A stretch of DNA of 64,000 nt from Streptomyces sp. CB00455 (GTDB taxonomy: Bacteria > Actinomycetota > Actinomycetes > Streptomycetales > Streptomycetaceae), in contig NZ_LIVQ01000003.1 in the NCBI RefSeq assembly GCF_001905445.1, forward strand, positions 745,445-809,444, given 5' to 3'. The notes under the pieces are model-generated. The model was not told the origin of the DNA. It did no database searches and saw nothing but the letters and a program-made list of their open reading frames with translations. The position numbers and the translations under genes were made by a program. Shown piece after piece: positions 33,291 to 43,005 of the stretch. How positions within the stretch are numbered: the stretch's first letter is position 1; each line of letters opens with the position of its first letter.

Positions 33291-34250
33291 ATGAACCACA
33301 ACACGCCCCTCCCCCTCGCCCATCTCACCGCCAGCCGCCCCCGCGTGCTGACCCTGGCGCAGCTGCGTGAGCACGGCGTCACCGCCTCCGACGCGGCCGA
33401 GCGGCCCTGGCAGCAGATCCTGCCCGGAGTGTTCCTGCTCCACTCCGGGCCCCCGACGGGCGAGGAGCGGCTGCACGCCGCGCTGGTGTACGCGCAGCGG
33501 CGCGGCGGGGAGGCGATGATCACCGGACTGGCGGCGCTCGCGCTGTACGGGTTCACCTCCGCGCCCGCGCTGCCCGCCCTCTCGCACATCGACGTACTGG
33601 TGCCGGGCACCCGCCGGCTGCGGTCCACCGGGGACGTGCGCATCGTCCGGTCCCACACCCCGCCCCGGCCCCAGGAGGTGACCGGCCTGGCGGTGGCCCC
33701 CGTCGCGCGGGCCGTCTCCGACGCCGTCGCCCGGCTCTGCGACGCCGCCACCGTCGGCCGCCTGCTGGGCGAGGCCGTCCGCGGGGGACACTGCGAACCG
33801 GCCGCCCTCGTAAGGGAACTGACGGTGGCCCGGGTACTGAACCGGCCGCACGTGGTGGACGCCGTCGAGTCCCTGCTCGCCGAGGGGCGCGCTCTGGCCG
33901 AGGAGCGGCTCTACCACCTCGTACGGGGACACGGCCTGCCCGAGCCGCTCTGGAACGTGGACCTGAGGCTTCCCGGCGGTCCGCACCTCGGCGGGGTGGA
34001 CGCCTTCTGGCCCGAGCACTCCGTCGCCGTGGAGATCGACACCCGGGTGCCGCGCCAGGGCGGCGACGAGGAGTGGTCCGAGTGCGCCCGCAAGCGCGAG
34101 GCCCTGGAGCGGCTCGGGGTGAGCGTCATCCACATCACCCCGCGAAAGCTCCGGGACTGGTCCGAGCAGCAGGCCGCGGTCGTCCGGACGGCGCTGGCGG
34201 CATCGGGCGACCGGGAGCCCGCCGCCTGCCTCGCCGTACTCCCCCGGTGA
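33291..34250 (+). CDS. AbiEi-family antitoxin-domain protein with Vsr/DUF559-like C-terminus
   Basis: A 319-residue protein with two parts. Residues about 1-60 (AHLTASRPRVLTLAQLREHGVTASDAAERPWQQILPGVFLL) form the winged-helix domain of AbiEi-type antitoxins of type IV toxin-antitoxin systems. The middle resembles the AbiEi extension (HIDVLVPG, RIVRSHTPPRP). The C-terminus (DAFWPEHSVAVEIDTR and KREALERLGVSVIHITPRKLRD) resembles the Vsr/DUF559 nuclease-like fold. No AbiEii nucleotidyltransferase toxin is adjacent. Such solitary proteins are common in actinobacteria, so a housekeeping regulatory role is as likely as defence. The start is uncertain; GTG codons lie upstream. Confidence 0.7.
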   Translation: MNHNTPLPLAHLTASRPRVLTLAQLREHGVTASDAAERPWQQILPGVFLLHSGPPTGEERLHAALVYAQRRGGEAMITGLAALALYGFTSAPALPALSHIDVLVPGTRRLRSTGDVRIVRSHTPPRPQEVTGLAVAPVARAVSDAVARLCDAATVGRLLGEAVRGGHCEPAALVRELTVARVLNRPHVVDAVESLLAEGRALAEERLYHLVRGHGLPEPLWNVDLRLPGGPHLGGVDAFWPEHSVAVEIDTRVPRQGGDEEWSECARKREALERLGVSVIHITPRKLRDWSEQQAAVVRTALAASGDREPAACLAVLPR

Positions 34251-34616
34251 GCCCCGGCGGCGCACCGGACGGGCAGCTGTCCGCCGCGGGCACGCAGGGC
34301 CGGGGCCGCCGGCCGTCCTCGCGCGCGCACGCGCGAGCGCTGGAACCGCGAAAGTTGTCACACCCGATCCGCGGCGGAGGGCCGTCCCGGCCCTGACGCG
34401 CAGTCGGGAAGTCTACAAATCCACTCTTCAGCCCCTGGGATTCGTACGGTTACGCCCTGGAAAGGCCGCGCTGGCGCATGGTGCGCAGTGGCGAGAGTCC
34501 GCCATGGCAGGTCTCGGTCAATGACAAGTCTCCCCAAAGAGCTGTCCCTTGCGCAAAGCTGACCGGTCATCCGGCACCGAAATCCGGACCGTTTCTTTCA
34601 CTTACCAGGGATGCTG
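34251..34616. other. Intergenic region upstream of the subtilase gene
   Basis: 366 bp with no gene. An 8-bp stem (34318-34325 with 34330-34337, loop CGCA) may end the AbiEi-type gene. The 34390-34610 part is relatively AT-rich and should contain the promoter of the secreted protease; I see no operator that I can name. Confidence 0.55.
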
Positions 34617-37600
34617 ATGACCCTCGAATCCCCCAGCTCCATACCCGGGGCCAGACGCGTCGCACGCGTCGCCGCCGCGGCCGGCCTGGTGGCGGCCCTC
34701 GCGGCCACCGGTTCCGTCCCCGTCTTCGCGGCCACCGGCGCCGACAACCCGGGTACCAGCCCGGCCGCGAAGTCCGCCGACCAGAAGATCGGATCGGCGG
34801 ACGCCGAGCTGCTCCAGGAGGCCAAGGCCAAGGGAGAGCCGACCGTCACCGTCATGGTCGCGACCGCCCCCGGCCAGACCAAGCAGGTGGCCGACCAGCT
34901 CGACGCCGTCCAGGGCGCCTCGGTGGGCCAGACGTACGACAAGCTCGGCTACGTGCGCGCCACCCTGCCGACGGGCAAGGCGGACGCCGCGCTGAAGGCG
35001 GCCGCCAAGCTGTCCTCCGTGCACGGCATCGACCTGCGGCACGAGATCCAGCTTCCGGACCCGCGCCCCGACACCCACGGTGCGTCGGGCGCGGTCAGCA
35101 AGACCGCGGCCGAGACGTACCCGGCGCCGGACAAGAACACCCCGGCGAAGAACCCGTACAACCCGTCCTTCGAGACCGGGGCCGTGGACTTCGTCAAGAA
35201 GAACCCGCAGGCCGACGGCCGCGGCGTGACGATCGGCATCCTGGACTCGGGCGTCGACCTCGGCCACCCGGCCCTCCAGAAGACCACCACGGGCGAGCGC
35301 AAGATCGTCGACTGGGTGACCGCGACCGACCCGATCGCCGACGGCGACGCCACCTGGCGCGCCCAGATCACCCCGGTCACGGCCGCGGGCGGCACCTTCA
35401 CGGCGGGCGGCCAGAGCTGGAAGGCCCCGGAAGGCACCTTCCAGTGGAGCCGCTTCAGCGAGTCGATCACCGCTACCGGTGACATGAAGGGCGACGTCAA
35501 CCGGGACGGGGACACCTCCGACCGGTTCGGGCTGCTCTACGACGCCGCCGCCGGCACCGTCCGCGTCGACACCGACCAGGACGGCGACTTCACGAACAAC
35601 GAGCCGATGAAGCCGTACAAGGACGGCTACCAGATCGGCTACTTCGGCACGGACAACCCGGCGACCGACGTCGCCGAGCGCATCCCGTTCGTGATCGAGA
35701 TCCGCAAGGACGTCCCGATGGACCCGCTGGGCGGTGACTGGGTCGGCAAGAAGGCCGACTTCGTCAACGTCGGCATCATCGAGTCCGAGCACGGCACGCA
35801 CGTCGCCGGCATCACCGCCGCCAACAGCCTCTTCGGCGGCAAGATGAACGGCGAGGCGCCGGGCGCGAAGATCGTCTCCTCGCGCGCCTGCTCCTGGTCC
35901 GGCGGCTGCACCAACATCGCGCTGACCGAGGGCATGATCGACCTCGTCGTCAACCGCGGCGTCGACATCGTCAACATGTCGATCGGCGGCCTCCCGGCCC
36001 TGAACGACGGCAACAACGCGCGCTCCGAGCTCTACAAGAACCTCATCGACACCTACGGCGTCCAGCTCGTCATCTCGGCGGGCAACGAGGGCCCCGGTGT
36101 CAACACCATCGGCGACCCCGGCCTCGCGGACAAGGTCATCTCCGTGGGTGCCGCCGTCTCCAAGGAGACCTGGGCCGCCAACTACGGCTCCGGCGTGGCC
36201 AAGAAGTACAACATGTTCCCCTTCTCCTCGCGCGGTCCGCGTGAGGACGGCGGGTTCACCCCCACCATCACCGCCCCCGGCGCGGCCATCAACACCACGC
36301 AGACCTGGCTGCCCGGCTCCCCGGTGAAGGAGGCCGGCTACACGCTGCCGGCCGGCTACTCGATGCTGCAGGGCACCTCGATGTCCTCGCCGCAGGCGAC
36401 GGGCGCCAGCGCCCTGCTGATCTCCGCCGCGAAGCAGCAGAAGGTCGCGCTGACCCCGGCGACCCTGCGCACGGCGCTCACCAGCACCGCGAAGAAGATC
36501 GACGACGTCCCGGCCCACGCACAGGGCGCCGGTCTGATCAACATCGTCGACGCGTGGGAGTCCATCCAGCGCGGCGCCAAGTCCAACGAGTTCACGGTCA
36601 AGGCGCCGGTCGACACCGCGCTCGACCAGTTCCTGAAGACCCCGGGCTTCGGCACCGGCCTCTACGACCGCGAGGGCGGCCTGAAGGTCGGCCAGAAGAA
36701 GGTCTACGACGTCGTCGTCACCCGCACCACGGGCGTCAAGTACGGCACCCGGCACGACCTGAGCTGGCGCAACAACGACGGGACCTTCAAGGTCGTCGGC
36801 GGCTACGACTACGTCACCCTGCCGCTGAACAAGCCCGTCACCATCAAGGTCGAGGCCAACGCCAAGTCGGCCGGCGTCCACAGCGGCATCCTGCAGCTGG
36901 ACGACGAGACCACCGAGGGCATCGACAAGCAGATCCTGACCACGGTCGTCGCCTCCACCCCGCTGGCGAAGCCGTCGTTCACACTGTCGGACACCTCCTC
37001 GGTGCAGCGCAACAGCCACAAGTCGTACTTCGTGACCGTCCCGCAGGGCGCCAAGACCCTCGAGGTCGCCCTGGGCGGTCTGAAGCCGGGCAGCCAGACG
37101 CGCTTCATCTCGATCCACCCGTACGGTGTGGGCGTCGAGGACAGCGCGACCACCATGTGCTACCCGAACTACGACAACCCGGCCAACACCTGCCGCCCCG
37201 ACCTGCGCTCGTACCCCGAGCCGCAGCCGGGCGTCTGGGAGATCGAGGTCGAGTCGCGGCGTACCTCGCCGCTGCTGGACAACCCCTACCGGCTCGACGT
37301 CTCCGTGCTCGGCGCGGCCTTCGACCCCGCGGTCAAGGTCCTGCCCGAGGTGAAGCAGGGCACTCCGGCGCCGGTCCAGTGGACCCTCAAGAACGAGGCC
37401 GCGGGCATCTCCGGCGGCAAGCTCAAGGGCGGCCCGCTCGGCTCGGCGAAGGTCGCCAAGCCCACCATCGCCGCCGGTGAGACCCAGACCACCGAGGTCA
37501 CGATCGGCGAGGGCGTCTCCCGCCTCGACGTCGCGATCGGCAAGGTGTCCGACACCGGCGCCGACCTGGACCTGGAGGTCTACAAGGACGGCGTCAAGGT

Positions 37601-37940
37601 CGGCTCCTCCGCCGACGGCGACTCCGAGGAGGCCGTGAGCCTGGCCAACCCGGCCGCGGGCACCTACAGCGTGAAGGTGATCGGCTACGCGGTCCCGGCC
37701 GGCACCACCACGTACGACTACCGCGACGTGTACTTCTCGGCCGCCCTGGGCTCCGTCCAGGTCGACGAGGCGGCCGCGGTGAACCTCGCCACCGGCGCCT
37801 CCGCGCAGGTCTCGGCGAACGTCCTGGTCAGCAGCGCGGCCCCCGAGGGCCGTCAGTTCTTCGGCCAGGTCCAGCTGCTCAACGCCCGCGGCACCGCCGC
37901 CGGCACCGGCAGCGTGCAGATCGAGAAGGTCCTCCCGTAA
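34617..37940 (+). CDS. Secreted S8 subtilisin-family serine protease (large, tripeptidyl-peptidase-like)
   Basis: A 1107-residue exported protease. A signal peptide occupies about 1-40 (basic start, AAAAGLVAALAATGSV core, cleavage near VFA-ATG), followed by an inhibitor-like propeptide (about 45-150). The S8 catalytic triad is Asp210 (GILDSGVDLGH), His395 (SEHGTHVAG) and Ser588 (GTSMSSPQA), with the oxyanion Asn in SAGNEG. A 185-residue insert, Asp-rich and partly calcium-site-like (DVNRDGDTSDRFG), separates Asp and His. The 500-residue C-terminus is beta-rich, as in TPP II-like Streptomyces subtilases. ATG 34617 is preferred over ATG 34611 because AGGG lies 6 nt before it. Confidence 0.93.
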   Translation: MTLESPSSIPGARRVARVAAAAGLVAALAATGSVPVFAATGADNPGTSPAAKSADQKIGSADAELLQEAKAKGEPTVTVMVATAPGQTKQVADQLDAVQGASVGQTYDKLGYVRATLPTGKADAALKAAAKLSSVHGIDLRHEIQLPDPRPDTHGASGAVSKTAAETYPAPDKNTPAKNPYNPSFETGAVDFVKKNPQADGRGVTIGILDSGVDLGHPALQKTTTGERKIVDWVTATDPIADGDATWRAQITPVTAAGGTFTAGGQSWKAPEGTFQWSRFSESITATGDMKGDVNRDGDTSDRFGLLYDAAAGTVRVDTDQDGDFTNNEPMKPYKDGYQIGYFGTDNPATDVAERIPFVIEIRKDVPMDPLGGDWVGKKADFVNVGIIESEHGTHVAGITAANSLFGGKMNGEAPGAKIVSSRACSWSGGCTNIALTEGMIDLVVNRGVDIVNMSIGGLPALNDGNNARSELYKNLIDTYGVQLVISAGNEGPGVNTIGDPGLADKVISVGAAVSKETWAANYGSGVAKKYNMFPFSSRGPREDGGFTPTITAPGAAINTTQTWLPGSPVKEAGYTLPAGYSMLQGTSMSSPQATGASALLISAAKQQKVALTPATLRTALTSTAKKIDDVPAHAQGAGLINIVDAWESIQRGAKSNEFTVKAPVDTALDQFLKTPGFGTGLYDREGGLKVGQKKVYDVVVTRTTGVKYGTRHDLSWRNNDGTFKVVGGYDYVTLPLNKPVTIKVEANAKSAGVHSGILQLDDETTEGIDKQILTTVVASTPLAKPSFTLSDTSSVQRNSHKSYFVTVPQGAKTLEVALGGLKPGSQTRFISIHPYGVGVEDSATTMCYPNYDNPANTCRPDLRSYPEPQPGVWEIEVESRRTSPLLDNPYRLDVSVLGAAFDPAVKVLPEVKQGTPAPVQWTLKNEAAGISGGKLKGGPLGSAKVAKPTIAAGETQTTEVTIGEGVSRLDVAIGKVSDTGADLDLEVYKDGVKVGSSADGDSEEAVSLANPAAGTYSVKVIGYAVPAGTTTYDYRDVYFSAALGSVQVDEAAAVNLATGASAQVSANVLVSSAAPEGRQFFGQVQLLNARGTAAGTGSVQIEKVLP

Positions 37941-37958
37941 CCCGGTAGGACACCGTCA

Positions 37959-37986
37959 GGGGCGGCGCTCGCGGGAGCGCCGCCCC
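37959..37986 (+). terminator. Terminator after the subtilase gene
   Basis: Perfect 12-bp arms (37959-37970 and 37975-37986) around the loop GCGG, 18 nt after the stop. Confidence 0.7.
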
Positions 37987-38215
37987 TTCGGGCTTTCCGG
38001 ACGACGGCACGCGCCCCGGCGGCAGCCGGTCCACCGGCCCTGACCAGGAAGAACGGGCGCACGGCGGGACCGCGGCAGGGCCGGGGCCCGCTCCCGGCGC
38101 GGGGTCGCATCCAGGACACCGTCCGTTCCTCGGACAATGGATTGGACAAGGCTCGTGGGGTCGAACGCATGATGGCTCCACGCGCGCCCGCGTCGTACGT
38201 ACCAGAGGAGTCACC

Positions 38216-39247
38216 GTGAGGGTCGGAATCGTCGGAGCCACCGGACAGGTCGGCGGAGTCATGCGCGGCATCCTCGCCGAGCGGAAGTTCCCGGTGGACG
38301 AGCTGCGGCTGTTCGCCTCGGCCCGTTCCGCGGGCTCCACCCTCGCGTGGGAGGGCCGGGAGATCACCGTCGAGGACGCCTCCACGGCCGACTACTCCGG
38401 CCTGGACATCGTGCTCTTCTCCGCGGGCGGCGCCACCAGCAAGGCCCTGGCCGAGAAGGTCGCCTCACAGGGCGCCGTCGTGATCGACAACTCCTCGGCC
38501 TGGCGCAAGGACCCCGAGGTCCCCCTCGTCGTCTCCGAGGTCAACCCGCACGCCGTCGCGAACCGCCCCAAGGGCATCATCGCGAACCCGAACTGCACCA
38601 CCATGGCCGCGATGCCGGTGCTGCGCCCGCTGCACGACGAGGCCGGCTTGTCCGCGCTGGTCGCCACCACCTACCAGGCCGTCTCCGGCTCCGGCGTGGC
38701 GGGCGTCGCCGAGCTGGACGGGCAGGTCAAGGCCGTCGCCGGCGAGGCCGCCGCGCTCGTCCACGACGGCGAGGCCGTCGTCTTCCCCGAGCCGGGCGTC
38801 TACAAGCGCCCCATCGCCTTCAACGTGCTGCCCCTCGCGGGCTCGATCGTGGAGGACGGGTCCTTCGAGACCGATGAGGAGCAAAAGCTCCGCAACGAGT
38901 CCCGCAAGATCCTGGAGATCCCGGAGCTCAAGGTCTCCGGCACCTGTGTGCGCGTGCCGGTCTTCTCCGGCCACTCCCTCCAGATCAACGCCCGCTTCGA
39001 CCGCCCGATCAGCGTCGAGCGCGCGTACGAGCTGCTGAAGGACGCCCCGGGCGTGGAGCTCTCGGAGATCCCGACCCCCCTCCAGGCCGCCGGCCGCGAC
39101 GCGTCCTTCGTGGGCCGCATCCGCCTGGACGAGACGGCGCAGAACGGCCTCGCGCTGTTCGTCTCCAACGACAACCTGCGCAAGGGCGCGGCCCTGAACG
39201 CGGTCCAGATCGCCGAGCTCGTGGCCGAGGAGCTGCGCGGCGCCTGA
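38216..39247 (+). CDS. asd: Aspartate-semialdehyde dehydrogenase
   Basis: NADPH-dependent enzyme converting aspartyl-4-phosphate to aspartate semialdehyde, the branch point to lysine/diaminopimelate, threonine and methionine. The 343-residue protein has the N-terminal dinucleotide motif GIVGATGQVG, the catalytic Cys127 in NPNCTTM and the acid-base His253 in FSGHSLQIN. GTG 38216 has GAGGAG 5 nt upstream. No aspartokinase gene is adjacent, so it may be a stand-alone copy. Confidence 0.96.
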   Translation: MRVGIVGATGQVGGVMRGILAERKFPVDELRLFASARSAGSTLAWEGREITVEDASTADYSGLDIVLFSAGGATSKALAEKVASQGAVVIDNSSAWRKDPEVPLVVSEVNPHAVANRPKGIIANPNCTTMAAMPVLRPLHDEAGLSALVATTYQAVSGSGVAGVAELDGQVKAVAGEAAALVHDGEAVVFPEPGVYKRPIAFNVLPLAGSIVEDGSFETDEEQKLRNESRKILEIPELKVSGTCVRVPVFSGHSLQINARFDRPISVERAYELLKDAPGVELSEIPTPLQAAGRDASFVGRIRLDETAQNGLALFVSNDNLRKGAALNAVQIAELVAEELRGA

Positions 39248-39267
39248 TCCGGTCGCACGCACGCGGC

Positions 39268-39300
39268 GCGGGGGCGGCACCGGGACGGCGCCGCCCCCGC
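39268..39300 (+). terminator. Terminator after asd
   Basis: Perfect 11-bp arms (39268-39278 and 39290-39300), 20 nt after the stop. Confidence 0.65.
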
Positions 39301-39409
39301 GGCGCATCCGAAGGCGGCGGCAGCGCCCCGCGTGGACTACTCCGAAGCGGTGACGGCGGCCCGCGTGGAAGGATGGCCCGGCAACGTCACCATCAAAGGA
39401 GATGACCGC

Positions 39410-42010
39410 GTGCCAGGCACGAATCTCACCCGTGAAGAGGCTCAGCAGCGCGCCAGGCTGCTCACCGTCGACTCCTACGAGATCGACCTCGATCTCAGCG
39501 GGGCGCAGGAGGGCGGAACCTTCCGGTCCGCGACCACCGTGCTCTTCCGGTCGGCCGAGGCCGGGGCAGAGACCTTCATCGACCTGGTCGCACCGGCGGT
39601 GCACGAGGTCGTCCTGAACGGCAGGGCGCTGGACGTCGCCGCCGTCTTCCGGGACTCGCGTATCGCCCTGCAGCACCTGGCGGCCGGGGCCAACGAGCTG
39701 CGCGTCGTCGCGGACTGCGCCTACACCAACACCGGTGAGGGCCTGCACCGCTTCGTCGACCCGGTCGACCAGCAGGCCTACCTGTACACCCAGTTCGAGG
39801 TGCCGGACGCGCGGCGGGTCTTCGCCAGCTTCGAGCAGCCCGACCTGAAGGCGACGTTCCAGTTCACCGTGACGGCCCCCGAGGGCTGGACGGTCATCTC
39901 GAACTCGCCGACGCCCGGGCCCGCGGACGTCAAGGACAACGTCTGGCGCTTCGAGCCGACCCCGCGCATCTCCTCGTACATCACGGCGCTGATCGCCGGC
40001 CCGTACCACGCGGTGCACAGCTCCTACGAGGGCCCGGACGGGCAGTGCGTGCCGCTCGGCATCTACTGCCGTCCCTCGCTCGCCGAGTTCCTCGACGCGG
40101 ACGCGATCTTCGACGTGACCCGGCAGGGCTTCGACTGGTTCCAGGAGAAGTTCGCCTGCGCCTACCCCTTCGCCAAGTACGACCAGCTCTTCGTGCCGGA
40201 GTTCAACGCGGGCGCCATGGAGAACGCGGGCGCGGTCACCATCCGCGACCAGTACGTCTTCCGCTCGAAGGTGACGGACGCGGCGTACGAGGTGCGTGCC
40301 GAGACCATCCTGCACGAGCTGGCGCACATGTGGTTCGGCGACCTCGTCACCATGGAGTGGTGGAACGACCTGTGGCTGAACGAGTCGTTCGCCACCTACA
40401 CCTCGATCGCCTGCCAGGCGTCCGCCGAGGGCTCGAAGTGGCCGCACGCGTGGACCACCTTCGCCAACTCCATGAAGACCTGGGCGTACCGGCAGGACCA
40501 GCTGCCGTCCACGCACCCGATCATGGCGGACATCCGTGACCTGGACGACGTCATGGTCAACTTCGACGGCATCACCTACGCCAAGGGCGCCTCGGTGCTC
40601 AAGCAGCTCGTCGCCTACGTCGGCACGGACCCCTTCTTCAAGGGCGTGCAGGCGTACTTCAAGGCGCACGCCTACGGCAACACGCGCCTGTCCGACCTGC
40701 TGGGCGCCCTGGAGGAGACCTCGGGCCGCGACCTGACGGCCTGGTCGCGGGCCTGGCTGGAGACCGCCGGCATCAACGTCCTGCGTCCGGAGGTGGAGAC
40801 CGACGGGCAGGGGATCATCACCGCCTTCGCCGTCCGCCAGGAAGCGCCGGCCCTGCCCGCCGGTGCCAAGGGCGAGGCGACGCTGCGGCCGCACCGCATC
40901 GCGATCGGCCTGTACGAGCTCCGGGACGGCCGCCTCGTGCGCACCGACCGGATCGAGCTGGACATCGACGGCGCCCTGACGGAGGTGCCGGAGCTGGTGG
41001 GCCGCGCCCGCCCGACCGTGGTGCTGCTCAACGACGACGACCTGTCCTACGCGAAGGTCCGCCTGGACGAGGTCTCGCTGGCCAACGTCACCGCGCACCT
41101 CGGCGACTTCGCCGAATCCCTGCCGCGCGCGCTGTGCTGGGCGTCGGCCTGGGACATGACCCGGGACGGCGAGCTCGCCGCCCGTGACTACCTCGCGCTG
41201 GTCCTCTCGGGCATCGGCAAGGAGTCCGACATCGGCGTCGTCCAGTCGCTGCACCGCCAGGTCAAGCTGGCCGTCGAACTGTATGCCGACCCGGCGTGGC
41301 GCGAGAAGGGCCTGGCGCGCTGGACCGAGGCCGCGCTGGAGCACCTGCGCGCGGCCGAGCCGGGCAGCGACCACCAGCTGGCGTGGGCGCGCGCCTTCGC
41401 GGCGACGGCCCGCACCGAGGGGCAGCTGACGTACCTGTCGGCGCTGCTCGACGGCGCGGCGGTGATCGAGGGCCTGGTCGTCGACACGGAGCTGCGCTGG
41501 GCGTTCCTGGAGCGCCTCGCCGCGACGGGCGTCGCCGACGAGCCGGCGATCGCGGCCGAACTGGAGCGGGACGCGACGGCGGCGGGTGAGCGCCACGCGG
41601 CGACGGCGCGGGCCGCGCGTCCGACGGCGCAGGCCAAGGCCGCGGCGTGGGCGTCGGTGGTGGAGGGTGACTCCGAAGGGGACTCCCTGCCGAACGCGGT
41701 GCAGGAGGCGGTGATCGGCGGCTTCGTCCAGACCGACCAGCGCGAGCTCCTCGCCCCGTACACCGAGAAGTACTTCGCGGCGGTCAAGGAGGTCTGGGAC
41801 ACCCGCAGCCACGAGCTGGCCCAGCAGATCGTGGTGGGGCTGTACCCGTCCTTGCAGGTCACTCCGCAGACCCTGGCCGCGACGGACGCCTGGCTGGCCT
41901 CCGCCGAGCCGAGCGCGGCCCTGCGCCGGCTGGTCTCGGAGTCCCGGGCGGGCGTCGAGCGCGCCCTGAAGGCGCAGGCGGCGGACGCCGCCGCGGGCGC
42001 CCGGGCCTGA
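39410..42010 (+). CDS. pepN: Aminopeptidase N (M1 family), paralogue 2
   Basis: An 866-residue zinc aminopeptidase, the second M1 enzyme in the window. It has GAMEN at about 268-272, HELAH with zinc ligands His302, His306 and Glu325 (WLNESF), and an ERAP1-like C-terminal domain. The GTG at 39410 (VPGTNLTREEA) follows AAAGGAG; upstream in-frame codons are not supported. It matches the usual length of PepN and is probably the main housekeeping copy. It differs from paralogue 1 mainly in the metal-site neighbours (HELAH versus HEMAH) and the C-terminal half. Confidence 0.95.
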   Translation: MPGTNLTREEAQQRARLLTVDSYEIDLDLSGAQEGGTFRSATTVLFRSAEAGAETFIDLVAPAVHEVVLNGRALDVAAVFRDSRIALQHLAAGANELRVVADCAYTNTGEGLHRFVDPVDQQAYLYTQFEVPDARRVFASFEQPDLKATFQFTVTAPEGWTVISNSPTPGPADVKDNVWRFEPTPRISSYITALIAGPYHAVHSSYEGPDGQCVPLGIYCRPSLAEFLDADAIFDVTRQGFDWFQEKFACAYPFAKYDQLFVPEFNAGAMENAGAVTIRDQYVFRSKVTDAAYEVRAETILHELAHMWFGDLVTMEWWNDLWLNESFATYTSIACQASAEGSKWPHAWTTFANSMKTWAYRQDQLPSTHPIMADIRDLDDVMVNFDGITYAKGASVLKQLVAYVGTDPFFKGVQAYFKAHAYGNTRLSDLLGALEETSGRDLTAWSRAWLETAGINVLRPEVETDGQGIITAFAVRQEAPALPAGAKGEATLRPHRIAIGLYELRDGRLVRTDRIELDIDGALTEVPELVGRARPTVVLLNDDDLSYAKVRLDEVSLANVTAHLGDFAESLPRALCWASAWDMTRDGELAARDYLALVLSGIGKESDIGVVQSLHRQVKLAVELYADPAWREKGLARWTEAALEHLRAAEPGSDHQLAWARAFAATARTEGQLTYLSALLDGAAVIEGLVVDTELRWAFLERLAATGVADEPAIAAELERDATAAGERHAATARAARPTAQAKAAAWASVVEGDSEGDSLPNAVQEAVIGGFVQTDQRELLAPYTEKYFAAVKEVWDTRSHELAQQIVVGLYPSLQVTPQTLAATDAWLASAEPSAALRRLVSESRAGVERALKAQAADAAAGARA

Positions 42011-42016
42011 CGGCTC

Positions 42017-42047
42017 CCGGCGGACCGGGCCCGTCCCGGTCCGCCGG
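42017..42047. terminator. Bidirectional terminator, pepN paralogue 2 / LysR
   Basis: Perfect 13-bp stem (42017-42029 with 42035-42047), 7 nt after the pepN stop, between convergent genes. Confidence 0.75.
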
Positions 42048-42101
42048 TGACCGCGGCTTCCCTTCGCGGCACCGGCGCGGGGCACGTGGCGAGGACACCC
42101 C

Positions 42102-42995
42102 TCAGGCGGCGGCTTCCCGCAGGGCCGTCAGGGCGTGCGCGAGGGCCGGGGCGGATGCGGAGCCGCGCCGCACCGCCGCGATCACGTGGCGGGTCGGCCG
42201 GTCGCCGGACAGTACCCGTACCGCCGGGCCCGCGGTGCGGCTCGACACCATGCGGGGCACCAGGGCGACCCCCATCCCCGCCTCGACCATGGCCAGGATC
42301 GCGGTCCAGCCGGAGGCCGAGTGCGCCTGCTCCGGGACGAAGCCCGCGGCCTCGCATGCGGTGCGGGTGATCTGCGACCAGGGGCCGCTGCCCCCGTAGA
42401 TCCACCGGTCCCCGGACAGGTCGGCCAGCCGCAGTTCGGGCGCCGCCGACAGCGGATGGTCCGGCGGGAGCGCCACGTCCAGCGGGTCCTCCAGCAGGGT
42501 CACCCGGGTGAAGCGGGGATCGCGCGCGGTCGGCGCGTGGGCCGCAAGTGACAGCGCCAGGTCCACGGTGCCGGCGGACAGCAGCTCGTAGGACTCGGCC
42601 GCCTCCGTCTCCCGCACCCGCACCTCCACCCCCGGGTGGGAGCGCCGCAGGGCCGCCACTGCCGGGACGACGAGGGCCGGGACCGCGGTGGAGAAGGCGC
42701 CGATCCGCACCTCCCCCGCGTCTCCGGCGAGGTACCCGGCCAGTTCCGCGTCGGCCAGCTCCAGCTGCGCGAACACGGCCCCGGCGTGGCGCAGTACGAG
42801 GTGCGCCGCGTCGGTCAGGCGGACCCGGCGCCCCTGGGCCTCCAGCAGCCCCACCCCCAGCTGCCGGGCGAGGTTCGTCAGCTGCTGCGAAACGGCCGAG
42901 GGCGTCATGTGCAGCGCCTCGGCCGTCGCGGTCACGGTCCCCCGTTCGGCGAGGGTCCGCAGGATCCGCAGCTTCTTGATGTCCCACTCGATCAT
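42102..42995 (-). CDS. LysR-family transcriptional regulator
   Basis: A 297-residue regulator. The N-terminal helix-turn-helix spans about 1-62 (TATAEALHMTPSAVSQQLTNLARQLG) and the periplasmic-binding-like effector domain covers about 90-295. ATG 42995 is the family start; the open frame continues upstream through the end of the EamA gene without similarity. It begins 10 nt after the stop of the EamA exporter, so the two are co-transcribed and the regulator may control the exporter or a target elsewhere. Effector unknown. Confidence 0.92.
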   Translation of the reverse strand: MIEWDIKKLRILRTLAERGTVTATAEALHMTPSAVSQQLTNLARQLGVGLLEAQGRRVRLTDAAHLVLRHAGAVFAQLELADAELAGYLAGDAGEVRIGAFSTAVPALVVPAVAALRRSHPGVEVRVRETEAAESYELLSAGTVDLALSLAAHAPTARDPRFTRVTLLEDPLDVALPPDHPLSAAPELRLADLSGDRWIYGGSGPWSQITRTACEAAGFVPEQAHSASGWTAILAMVEAGMGVALVPRMVSSRTAGPAVRVLSGDRPTRHVIAAVRRGSASAPALAHALTALREAAA

Positions 42996-43005
42996 GGGCC
43001 CGAAC

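Noticed and set aside
30372..34361. Very long minus-strand open frame (over 1300 codons) opposite pepN
   Set aside because: Frame-shadow of the high-GC pepN and AbiEi-type genes; the translation is Arg/Gly/His-rich with no domain, while the plus strand carries complete motifs.
38465..42085. Minus-strand open frame of about 1200 codons opposite asd and the second pepN
   Set aside because: Shadow of third-position G+C bias; no motif and it conflicts with two well-supported genes.
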